Shown here: positions 7,159 through 14,380 of the stretch, one piece after another
Numbering within the stretch: position 1 is the stretch's first letter
How the letters are laid out: every line of letters starts with the position of its first letter
Program-made: the position numbers and the translations under genes
Assembly (NCBI GenBank): GCA_021789095.1
Contig: JAJYJX010000019.1
Span: 1 to 20,283 of the forward strand
Length of the DNA stretch: 20,283 bases
Direction of reading: 5' to 3'
DNA from: a bacterium
GTDB taxonomy: Bacteria; JAMCPX01
The notes under the pieces: model-generated
Database searches by the model: none
What the model saw: the letters and a program-made list of their open reading frames with translations, nothing else
What the model was told of the DNA's origin: nothing

Positions 7159-8754
7159 TCAAACCGGGTTCACCGGCTCGACCATGTATGAAAGCTGGGA
7201 CACAATGCGCCTCAGGATACTGACGATTTCTATGTGCAGTGCGCTTGTCTCGATGGACTCCCTGTATCCCTTGTTCAACCTTTCAAGGTGGTGTTTCAAC
7301 AGAAGCAGTTCCGTCTGTGAAAGCTGCTTCTTTCTCTCTGCAAAACTTTCGCTGTCGGTCTTCTCGCTCTCTATCGCGGATATAACGTCCTGATAGAATT
7401 TCATAACATCCTGAAAGTATTTTTTGATCTCCTGCCATCCCTCTTCCGAGAGCCTGTACTGTCCCGTGGTTTTCTTTACGATCTCCGAAGACAGGTTTTG
7501 GTTTATTATGTCGGATACGACTTCAAGGTTCTTGAGATATGTTACGAGCCCGAACTGCTGTGCCGCATTATCCTCCGAGAGGGTTTTTGATGCGGATGCA
7601 TGTGCGAGGTACAGTTTTATATGAGAGGCAAGCCTCTCTACGGCAATGTTTTTTGCGTTCAGCTCATTGATGTTCCACAGGTCGTTATGGGACAGGGACG
7701 TGTACGAAATCTCGAGCATCCCATAGATATATTCTGCGAGCCTTATAATCTCTTTCAATGCATAGTGAAAGGCAATGGACGGCGTTGACAGGGCAGATTC
7801 GTCAAGGTACAGCGGCGTGTCCGGCAACTGGAATTCCCTGCCAATCCTTATATAACGTATCAACAATTTTGACAGAGGGGATGCGAGCGGTGCAAGCACG
7901 AATGTAATGAGAACGTTGAACAACGTATGGGCGTTCGCGATCTGGTGAGAGACATTGTGCGACGTCGACTCTGCAAGCAGCATGAACGGCTTATAGAACA
8001 GAAGCACTATGATTACCCCTGCTATCTTGAACAGCAGGTGGATCGCGGCCACCCGCTTTCCGTTGGAATCGGCTTTATACATGGCAAAGAGTGCTGTAGA
8101 ACAGGTCCCGATGTTGGCCCCCAGAATGATAGGTATTGCGTGGTCAAGGCCCAGGATACCGGTATTGGCGAATGAAATGGCAAGCCCAATGGTTGCAGCG
8201 CTGCTTTGTATGATCGACGTGAGCACAAGAGATGAGAGAAAAGCCGCGTACGGGTTATTCAGTATCAGCCTGCTTACATCAAGCTGCCCGGGACTGGCAA
8301 TGTCCATAACCGTTGTAAAGAATTGCATGCTGAACAGGATAAAGCCCAGTCCTGTGAAAAAGCTTGATGCGGCCTTTGCCCTCTGGTCCTTGATAAGGAT
8401 GTTGATTAAAAAGCCCGCCGCTATAAGGAAAAGTCCAAGGTCATACAGGTTGAACGATATGAGCTGGACCGTCAATGTCGACCCTATATCAGCGCCCAGG
8501 ATGATGCCCATCGCACCTTTCAGGTCTATCAGTCTGGATGTCGCAAAACCCATGAGCATGACCACGGGCGTATTGCTGTTCTGGATCAAAATAGTGACGA
8601 CACCGCCAATGAGGATAGCCCACAGCACGCTCCTGGAGGCAAGGTGCAGGAACCTTTTTATCTGCTCACTGAATAATTTGCTCAGACCTGCATTTATGAG
8701 ATCAATGCCGTAGAGGAAAAGCGCAAGGCCTGCTACTGCCGTAATGAGGAACAT
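7159..8754 (-). CDS. Na/Pi cotransporter family protein with PhoU-like tail
   Basis: This 531-residue inner-membrane protein belongs to the NptA/YjbB (PNaS) family of sodium-dependent phosphate carriers. The first 300 residues are hydrophobic and hold the family's inverted repeat: ILIQNSNTPVVM with GADIGST (58-93) in the first half, and SIIQSSAATIGLA with GANIGTC (183-218) in the second. The soluble remainder (about 325-525) is helical and PhoU-like. In family members the QSS motif of each half lines the transport path; here the first half reads QNSN rather than QSSS. Direction of phosphate movement is unsettled for bacterial members (YjbB is linked to export). The start codon overlaps the stop of the phosphodiesterase gene by one base (TAATG), and GGAGA just before it can serve as ribosome site. 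It is the last gene of the long minus-strand run. Confidence 0.9.
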   Translation of the reverse strand: MFLITAVAGLALFLYGIDLINAGLSKLFSEQIKRFLHLASRSVLWAILIGGVVTILIQNSNTPVVMLMGFATSRLIDLKGAMGIILGADIGSTLTVQLISFNLYDLGLFLIAAGFLINILIKDQRAKAASSFFTGLGFILFSMQFFTTVMDIASPGQLDVSRLILNNPYAAFLSSLVLTSIIQSSAATIGLAISFANTGILGLDHAIPIILGANIGTCSTALFAMYKADSNGKRVAAIHLLFKIAGVIIVLLFYKPFMLLAESTSHNVSHQIANAHTLFNVLITFVLAPLASPLSKLLIRYIRIGREFQLPDTPLYLDESALSTPSIAFHYALKEIIRLAEYIYGMLEISYTSLSHNDLWNINELNAKNIAVERLASHIKLYLAHASASKTLSEDNAAQQFGLVTYLKNLEVVSDIINQNLSSEIVKKTTGQYRLSEEGWQEIKKYFQDVMKFYQDVISAIESEKTDSESFAERKKQLSQTELLLLKHHLERLNKGYRESIETSALHIEIVSILRRIVSQLSYMVEPVNPV

Positions 8755-9659
8755 TATCTCCCGGCACTCCGGGCCGTCTCCTGCGCTATGACCTTGAGCG
8801 CAACATCGGGGTAATTGGTAAAGAAGCCGTCAACACCTGTATCCGTAAGCGTTTTTAAAAGTTCTTCATCGTTGACCGTATAGACGTTCAACCTCAGACC
8901 GCTGTCGTGCACTTTCGAAATCACGGCACTGTCTGCAAGCAGATAGGACATATTTATTGTGTCAGCGCTAAGCCCTTTCGCCGTCTCAATATAAAAAGAC
9001 AGCGTGTGTAATCCCTTACTAAAGGGTGGGGAAGAGACTTCAAATCCCCCCTCTCCCCCCTTTACTAAAGGGGGCGGGGTACCCAAGCGGGGCTTGGGTC
9101 GGGGATTAACCAGCGAGTCCGCCCTGTCATGCCCGTAAACCGGGATCTCCGGGGAAAGTTCGTCGACGAGCAGGGCAACCTTTACATCATTTGACAGATT
9201 CCTCATCTGCTTTACTGCATCGATATTGAAGGAAGAAACAATGACTTCTTTCATTAAGCTATGCTTTTTGATGAGCCTAAATACCTCTTCGCAAAGTCTG
9301 TACAGAACAGACGGGTCGGGCGACTGCGACTTTAATTCTATATTCATCGCAATTTTATGGCCTATGACAGCCAGCAGTTCTTCCAGGATCGGGATGTTCA
9401 CAGGCTTTCCGTCAGCAGTGTCATGAAATGTGTATTGTCTTATTTCGTCCATTTTAAGCGCAGACACGCTTTTATCTGTATTGAACAGCCTGCCGAGCGT
9501 AAAATCATGGAATACCACAACCCCGCCGTCAGAGGTAAGCTGGACATCGAACTCGACAGCGTCTGCTTTCATCTTTATCGCGAGCTGGAATGACGGGATT
9601 GTGTTTTCAATTGCATAGCCTGATGCCCCCCTGTGAGCATAAACAACAGGCCTTTTCAT
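8754..9659 (-). CDS. ugpQ: Glycerophosphodiester phosphodiesterase with repeat-derived insert
   Basis: This 301-residue GDPD-family enzyme hydrolyses glycerophosphodiesters to glycerol 3-phosphate and an alcohol. The TIM-barrel motifs are present: HRGASGYAIENT (His9, Arg10), VEFDVQLT (Glu36, Asp38), FHD (His51), MNIELK (Glu108), LNVYTVND and a GVDGFFTNYP end, so the active site looks intact. There is no signal peptide, so it is probably cytosolic like UgpQ; the symbol is by similarity. Residues 184-217 (from NPRPKPRLGTPPPLVKGG on) are foreign to the family and are encoded by a 100-bp palindromic element described separately; they fall between the strand ending VALLVDELS and the helix before GLSADTINMSY. 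The gene overlaps ftsY upstream by four bases (ATGA) and the transporter downstream by one, fitting a joint role in phosphate handling. Confidence 0.92.
   Translation of the reverse strand: MKRPVVYAHRGASGYAIENTIPSFQLAIKMKADAVEFDVQLTSDGGVVVFHDFTLGRLFNTDKSVSALKMDEIRQYTFHDTADGKPVNIPILEELLAVIGHKIAMNIELKSQSPDPSVLYRLCEEVFRLIKKHSLMKEVIVSSFNIDAVKQMRNLSNDVKVALLVDELSPEIPVYGHDRADSLVNPRPKPRLGTPPPLVKGGEGGFEVSSPPFSKGLHTLSFYIETAKGLSADTINMSYLLADSAVISKVHDSGLRLNVYTVNDEELLKTLTDTGVDGFFTNYPDVALKVIAQETARSAGR
9009..9108. repeat. Intragenic palindromic repeat element inside the GDPD gene
   Basis: The 100-bp stretch is bounded by a perfect 7-bp inverted repeat, TAATCCC (9009-9015) and GGGATTA (9102-9108). Inside are a perfect 8-bp stem CCCCCTTT-ACT-AAAGGGGG (9056-9074), a perfect 8-bp stem ACCCAAGC-GGG-GCTTGGGT (9081-9099) and a shorter, related CCCTTACTAAAGGG (9013-9026). 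Base composition differs sharply from the surroundings, with runs of C and G. On the gene's strand only the frame used is open, the other two meet stops; it yields NPRPKPRLGTPPPLVKGGEG and so on, a peptide type I recognise as the product of a dispersed repeat common in deltaproteobacterial and related genomes. No second copy occurs in this window. Confidence 0.8.
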
Positions 9660-10495
9660 CTGAATAAATCCTCTGTAAACTTATCCCTGTCAAACGGCAT
9701 AAAATCATCCAGTCCCTCACCTGTCCCGATTGCGGCAACCGGCAGTTTGAGTTCATCGCATATCGTGAATAGTATACCGCCTTTTGCAGTGCCATCAAGT
9801 TTCGTAATAATAATGCCGTCAATTCCTATGTTCATGTTGAACTGTCTTGCCTGCTGAAAAGAGTTCTTGCCGATTGTCGCATCTATGATGAGGTAGGTCG
9901 CAAGCCTGTCACCGGTAAGTGCCTTCGTCATGACAGACTTGACTTTCTTGAGCTCGTTCATGAGGTTTACATTTGTGTGCAGCCTGCCCGCAGTATCAGC
10001 TATGACAACATCCCTGCTTCTGTTCTTATAAGCCGCAACAGCATCGTGTATAACGGAAGCGGGGTCAACGCCGGGCTTTGCCTTGACAATATCCATGCCT
10101 GTCCTGCCTGCAAGTATCGAAAGCTGTTCTATTGCTGCTGCCCTGTATGTATCCCCTGCACCCGCAATCACGCTGTATCCCTTATCCCTGTACCATTTGC
10201 CGAGTTTCGCTATGGTCGTGGTCTTGCCCGAGCCGTTGATGCCGATCATAAGAATGCCGCATTTCGGTTCACACATCCGTCCGGAAAGCAGTATCTGCTT
10301 CATGGTGTCCTTCAGGGCTTCTACCGGGGGCTTACCGGATGATCCTATTCCGTGGATCAGTTTTTCTGCAACATTGAAGCTCATATCCATTGACAGGAGC
10401 TCTTCGGTATACTTTTCAATGTCGATCGTTGTTATGCTACTCTTATCTGAGAATTTTGAAAAAACGGAGGACAATCTGGAAAATAATCCATGCAT
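9656..10495 (-). CDS. ftsY: Signal recognition particle receptor FtsY
   Basis: FtsY is the SRP-receptor GTPase that brings ribosome-nascent chain-SRP complexes to the translocon. The 279-residue protein has a short N-terminal helix bundle (amphipathic MHGLFSRLSSVFSKF, then the N domain) and a complete G domain: GINGSGKTTT (85-94), GDTYRAAAIEQL, DTAGR (167-171), TKLDGTAKGG (231-240) and GTGEGLDDF (257-265). It lacks the long acidic A domain of the E. coli protein, so membrane binding would rest on the amphipathic N-terminal helix. The start is 6 bases after the stop of the roadblock gene, with no strong ribosome site, and its stop overlaps the next start (ATGA). ftsY close behind smc is a common bacterial order; here one extra gene lies between. 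Confidence 0.96.
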   Translation of the reverse strand: MHGLFSRLSSVFSKFSDKSSITTIDIEKYTEELLSMDMSFNVAEKLIHGIGSSGKPPVEALKDTMKQILLSGRMCEPKCGILMIGINGSGKTTTIAKLGKWYRDKGYSVIAGAGDTYRAAAIEQLSILAGRTGMDIVKAKPGVDPASVIHDAVAAYKNRSRDVVIADTAGRLHTNVNLMNELKKVKSVMTKALTGDRLATYLIIDATIGKNSFQQARQFNMNIGIDGIIITKLDGTAKGGILFTICDELKLPVAAIGTGEGLDDFMPFDRDKFTEDLFR

Positions 10496-10501
10496 CGATG
10501 T

Positions 10502-10840
10502 TTAAAGCGAGCCTTTTATAAAATCGATCAGTTCGCGCAGCCTGAATCTGTTTATTATCACGTGATAGGACGATACATAAAGGACCAGCAAAAAATATTC
10601 CTTCGTAATCCTGTACATGCCGAGGACGTACGGTTCCATCGTAATGAGCATAGAGTGGGGTTGTTCGTCAAAACCGTTGATCTGGTTGAAAAACACACTA
10701 AAATGAGCCCCTATTACCTTAAGATCATAGTCCGACACGGTCCCGGCAAAATCAACGGCTTCTCCCTCGGAGTCCATAAATACAACTCCGTTCACACCCT
10801 TTGCGATGTTTATAAAATTCTGCATGACGTCTCTGTACAT
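10502..10840 (-). CDS. Roadblock/LC7-like small protein between smc and ftsY
   Basis: This 112-residue protein looks like a single roadblock/LC7 domain: an N-terminal helix (MYRDVMQNFINIAKG), the strand pair GVVFMDSEGEAVDFAGT, a long helix with DYDLKVIGAHFSVFFNQI, further strands (MLITMEPYVLGMYRI, YFLLVLYV) and a last helix (RLRELIDFIKGSL). Roadblock proteins such as MglB dimerise and act on Ras-like GTPases as GAPs or platforms. The assignment rests on pattern and length and is less sure than that of its neighbours. Its ATG follows the smc stop with no spacing (TGAATG), so it should be co-translated with smc. No transmembrane segment or catalytic motif is seen. A role in SMC or FtsY function is only suggested by position. 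Confidence 0.65.
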   Translation of the reverse strand: MYRDVMQNFINIAKGVNGVVFMDSEGEAVDFAGTVSDYDLKVIGAHFSVFFNQINGFDEQPHSMLITMEPYVLGMYRITKEYFLLVLYVSSYHVIINRFRLRELIDFIKGSL

Positions 10841-13800
10841 TCAGACAGCCTCTTTTTGCAGTTTGACAGATATGATCCTTGATACCCCGGGTTCCTCCAT
10901 CGTTATGCCGTATATTACATCAGCTATCTCTATTGTCTTCTTGTTGTGTGTTATGAGTATAAATTGACTGTTTGCAGCAAGCTCTTTGATCAGCCCGTTC
11001 AGCTTCGCGACACTTGAATCATCCAATGGTGCATCGATTTCGTCAAGAAGCGCAAACGGGCTGGGCCTTACCATGAATACCGACATGAGCAGTGCAACCG
11101 CAGAAAGGGCCTTTTCCCCGCCTGAAAGAAGGCTTATATTCTGCAGCCTCTTCCCGGGAGGCTGGATGACTATCTCCATGCCGCTTTCCAGAAGGTCCTG
11201 CTCATCTGTAAGGATAAGTTCCCCTTTGCCGCCGTCAAAAAGTTTTGGTATAACTTTCTTGAAATTTTCATTTATCCTGTCAAATGTCTCCCTGAACAGC
11301 TTTCTTGACTCCCTGTTTATAGAGTTGATTACTTTCTTGAGATTATCAATGGCGTCCTCGAGATCCTGCTTGTGCTTCTCATAAAAATCGACCCTTTTCT
11401 GCAGCTCTTCGTATTCTGTTATAGCCCCCACATTCACGTCACCCATTTTTGTTATCTTTTCCGACAGTGAAACCAGCCTGTCCCTGCTCCCGGGTATTGC
11501 GTCTTCTTTTATCAGCTGCGCTTCATACTGTTCAAGGTCTATCCCATACTTGTCTTTTGCCGCAGTGTTGCTGTAGTTCGATTTCATGGTGAGTTCTGAA
11601 ACTTCAATGGCAAGGGCTGATTCATTGCCTTTGATTGTGCCGATCTCTTTTTCAAGCTGTTTTATCTCCTGTTCCATATCGGTGTGCTCTTTGGCCTCAC
11701 GGTCATAAAATGCCTTTGCATCAACAATGGAATCCTGCAAAATCCTGATGTTTTCATTTATACCCGCAAGTTTTCCTCCGGCAGATACGATGTCCTGGCC
11801 GCTCGTTTCGAGCCTGTTATTGTTATTTCCTGCTTCCTGCTTTAACGAAGCCAGCTTCCTGCTTATATCTTCATACTCACCGTGCATTCTCTTTATATCG
11901 GAGGATCTTGCATTTACTCTCTCCTTAAATGCCGCTGTGACTGCATTGCTATCGGATATTGATTCCTTCTTAGCATCAAGCTGCGATTCAAGTTCTGTTA
12001 ACGAATCCCTGAGCCTTTCTATAAGGCTGGTATTTGCACCTTTATCTTCCTCGTATATCGCCTTCTTCTGCTTAAGGTCACTGACTTCTTCGTAAAGAAC
12101 CGATGCATTCTTCCTTATTTCTTCCTCCTCCATCTGCAGCATCAGCAGCGATCCTTCGTAACCGTTCAGTTGTTCCACTATCCCCAGGACCTTTGCTGCG
12201 ACGTTTAACTGCTGTTTTTCCAATTCCTGCCTTATGTTTCCGCTGTTTGACAGCTCAGAACTGCAGGCGTTGATCCTGTCTGCCAGTTCTGCTTTTTTCT
12301 GCTCATGCCGCTTGAGATTGTCCGATGCGGCATCGATCTCCAGCTTGAGCTTTTCCATCTCGCTGCGCCTGTCAAGAAGTCCGCCCTTTATGGCGCCCTC
12401 GGAACCTCCATGCACGATGCCCGGCCTTAAAACATCGCCCTGGCGCGTGACAGATGTTGCACCGCCTTCAGCAAGAACTGCAGCTTCTTTCAGTGAAGAA
12501 ACTATATAAACATTTCCAAGCAGTGACTGGAACACCGCAAGCATTTCATCATCTTTTACATCGATGACATCAAGGATCGGCACCGCGCCTTCCCTGGGTT
12601 CTGTGCGTAAAGGGTTGAAGCCGGATTTAACCAGGAAGATTGCCCTGCCTTTATCCTGCTGCCTCAGTACCTCGATTATCGATTCCGCTTTATCATAACC
12701 GGAAACGATCATGGCCTGAACAACGTCGCCCAGTACAGCCTGGACCGCGAGTTCATAGCCCGGCTTTACATTTATGTAATCGGCCATGACTTTCCCTATA
12801 TTGAACTGCTCCGACTGTTTAATAACAAACCTTGCGCCGTCGGAATAACCGTCGAGATTTTTTCTTAGATCCTCCAGTGTAAGGTACCTCGAACGCATAC
12901 TCTCGTATGTATTTTTGGCCTGATCTATAATGTTCGACTGCGCTTCAAATTCACCGGAAAGTTCTTTTAACTGTCCGTTGAGCCCCGCTATACTCCCTTC
13001 GGCACTCTTTAATTTGACAGCATTTTCCACTTCCTGTTTTCCCAGGTTTTCCTTTTCCTCTTTTAATATCCCGACCTTCTGCTCTATGGCTTCCCTGTCA
13101 TGCCGTATTCTTTCCTCCCTGTGCGTGATGTTTTCCATGTCATGCTCTGCCGCTATTATCTGATTATCGATTCCCGTTATCTTCTTGACCCTGCTGAATT
13201 CGTTGTTCCTTTCTTCTTCTATTTTATCCTTTACAAGGTTTATCTGCTCAATGAGCGCGTTCTTTTCCTTCTCGTACAGCTTTAACGTTTCATTCAGGGA
13301 ATTCAGCTCTTTCTTTTCCTCTTCCAGTTTCTTCTCCTCCGTGCGGAGCTGCTCCGTTAAGAGCACGCCCGTTTTATCAAGTTCATCTATGCCGGCGCTG
13401 ATCCTTTCATTGTCCTTCTCAAGGGCTTCCTTCAGTTTTTTTGCTGATTCAATTTTCTCCTGCAGTACCATTGCCTCTGCCGTCAGGCCGTTAACCCTAC
13501 CCTGCTTGTCGGATATATCAGCCGCCTGTTTATCGAGCCTGTCTTTAACACGCTGGTGATCCGAGTATCTTGCCGAAACGCGCGATGTTAACTTCGCCAG
13601 TTCAAATCTTGTCTGTTCGAGCAGAGCTTTCTTCCCGTTCAGCATGTTTATAAACTGAAGGTATTCTGTTTTTAAAAGATTGAGTTCCAGTGCCCTGTAC
13701 TCGCCCTTGAGAGACTTGTATTCCTGTGCCACCTTTACCTGCTTGTTAACCTGGTTCAGCTGGCGCTTTATCTCTGACAGCAGATCGGATATCCTGGCGA

Positions 13801-14371
13801 TATTACCCCTGGTAAGTTCAATCTTGTCGAGCGCGATCTTCTTTCTGCTCTTGTACTTCAGTATGCCGGCTGCATCCTCAATCACGTATCTCCTCATGTC
13901 CGGCTTAGCGTCTATGATCTCCCCGATCTGTCCCTGCTCTATTATGGAGAAAGCCTTGGAGCTTATGCCTATATCCATAAGGAATTCCAGGATATCCTTC
14001 AATCTCCTTGCATCCTTATTGAGGTAGTATTCGCTCTCCTGTCCCCTGTACATCCTCCTGGTAACAACAATCTCCGAGAAAGACGCATATGATGATGGAA
14101 CGCCTGTGTTGTTGTTAGAGAAGATCAGGGAGACATCGGCCATTCCCACAGACTTCCTGTGTTCCGATCCGTTGAATATAAGATCAGACATCTGGTTAGC
14201 CCTGAGCTGCTTTGTGCTCTGCTCGCCCATGCACCACTTTACCGCATCGACGATGTTGCTCTTGCCGCTTCCGTTAGGACCAACTATTGCCACTATAGAG
14301 CGTTCGAAATTAAAGCTTACGGGCTCCACGAAAGTTTTAAAGCCCTGTATCTCAAGTCTTTTTAACTGCAT
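10841..14371 (-). CDS. smc: Chromosome segregation ATPase SMC
   Basis: SMC forms the ATP-driven condensin ring that, with ScpA and ScpB, organises and separates chromosomes. The 1176-residue protein has the full layout: N-terminal head with GPNGSGKSN (31-39) and the WCMGEQS Q-loop, long coiled coil, hinge (about 505-670, with VTRQGDVLRPGIVHGGS), returning coiled coil, and C-terminal head with signature LLSGGEKAL (1081-1089), Walker B FALLDEID (1106-1113) and the H-loop ITH (His1142). Length is normal for bacterial SMC. The ribosome site AGGA lies 7 bases before the ATG and the gene starts 9 bases after the TPR gene stop. scpA and scpB are not in the window. Confidence 0.97.
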   Translation of the reverse strand: MQLKRLEIQGFKTFVEPVSFNFERSIVAIVGPNGSGKSNIVDAVKWCMGEQSTKQLRANQMSDLIFNGSEHRKSVGMADVSLIFSNNNTGVPSSYASFSEIVVTRRMYRGQESEYYLNKDARRLKDILEFLMDIGISSKAFSIIEQGQIGEIIDAKPDMRRYVIEDAAGILKYKSRKKIALDKIELTRGNIARISDLLSEIKRQLNQVNKQVKVAQEYKSLKGEYRALELNLLKTEYLQFINMLNGKKALLEQTRFELAKLTSRVSARYSDHQRVKDRLDKQAADISDKQGRVNGLTAEAMVLQEKIESAKKLKEALEKDNERISAGIDELDKTGVLLTEQLRTEEKKLEEEKKELNSLNETLKLYEKEKNALIEQINLVKDKIEEERNNEFSRVKKITGIDNQIIAAEHDMENITHREERIRHDREAIEQKVGILKEEKENLGKQEVENAVKLKSAEGSIAGLNGQLKELSGEFEAQSNIIDQAKNTYESMRSRYLTLEDLRKNLDGYSDGARFVIKQSEQFNIGKVMADYINVKPGYELAVQAVLGDVVQAMIVSGYDKAESIIEVLRQQDKGRAIFLVKSGFNPLRTEPREGAVPILDVIDVKDDEMLAVFQSLLGNVYIVSSLKEAAVLAEGGATSVTRQGDVLRPGIVHGGSEGAIKGGLLDRRSEMEKLKLEIDAASDNLKRHEQKKAELADRINACSSELSNSGNIRQELEKQQLNVAAKVLGIVEQLNGYEGSLLMLQMEEEEIRKNASVLYEEVSDLKQKKAIYEEDKGANTSLIERLRDSLTELESQLDAKKESISDSNAVTAAFKERVNARSSDIKRMHGEYEDISRKLASLKQEAGNNNNRLETSGQDIVSAGGKLAGINENIRILQDSIVDAKAFYDREAKEHTDMEQEIKQLEKEIGTIKGNESALAIEVSELTMKSNYSNTAAKDKYGIDLEQYEAQLIKEDAIPGSRDRLVSLSEKITKMGDVNVGAITEYEELQKRVDFYEKHKQDLEDAIDNLKKVINSINRESRKLFRETFDRINENFKKVIPKLFDGGKGELILTDEQDLLESGMEIVIQPPGKRLQNISLLSGGEKALSAVALLMSVFMVRPSPFALLDEIDAPLDDSSVAKLNGLIKELAANSQFILITHNKKTIEIADVIYGITMEEPGVSRIISVKLQKEAV

Positions 14372-14380
14372 TTCACCATC

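Noticed and set aside
7153-7167. Small hairpin CCGTTTTCAAACCGG at the end of the Na/Pi gene as a terminator
   Set aside because: The stem is short and imperfect, spans the stop codon and is not followed by a clear U-run on the minus strand.
6818-7393. 191-codon plus-strand open frame across the dehydrogenase/transporter junction
   Set aside because: It is antisense to two clearly homologous genes, has no ribosome site and its translation shows no family features.
8009-8713. 234-codon plus-strand open frame
   Set aside because: Antisense shadow of the Na/Pi carrier membrane region; its hydrophobic look comes from the complementary codons.
9009-9108. CRISPR-like or transposon-end reading of the palindromic element
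   Set aside because: There is a single unit with no spacer pattern, no transposase and no clear target duplication; a dispersed palindromic repeat fits better.
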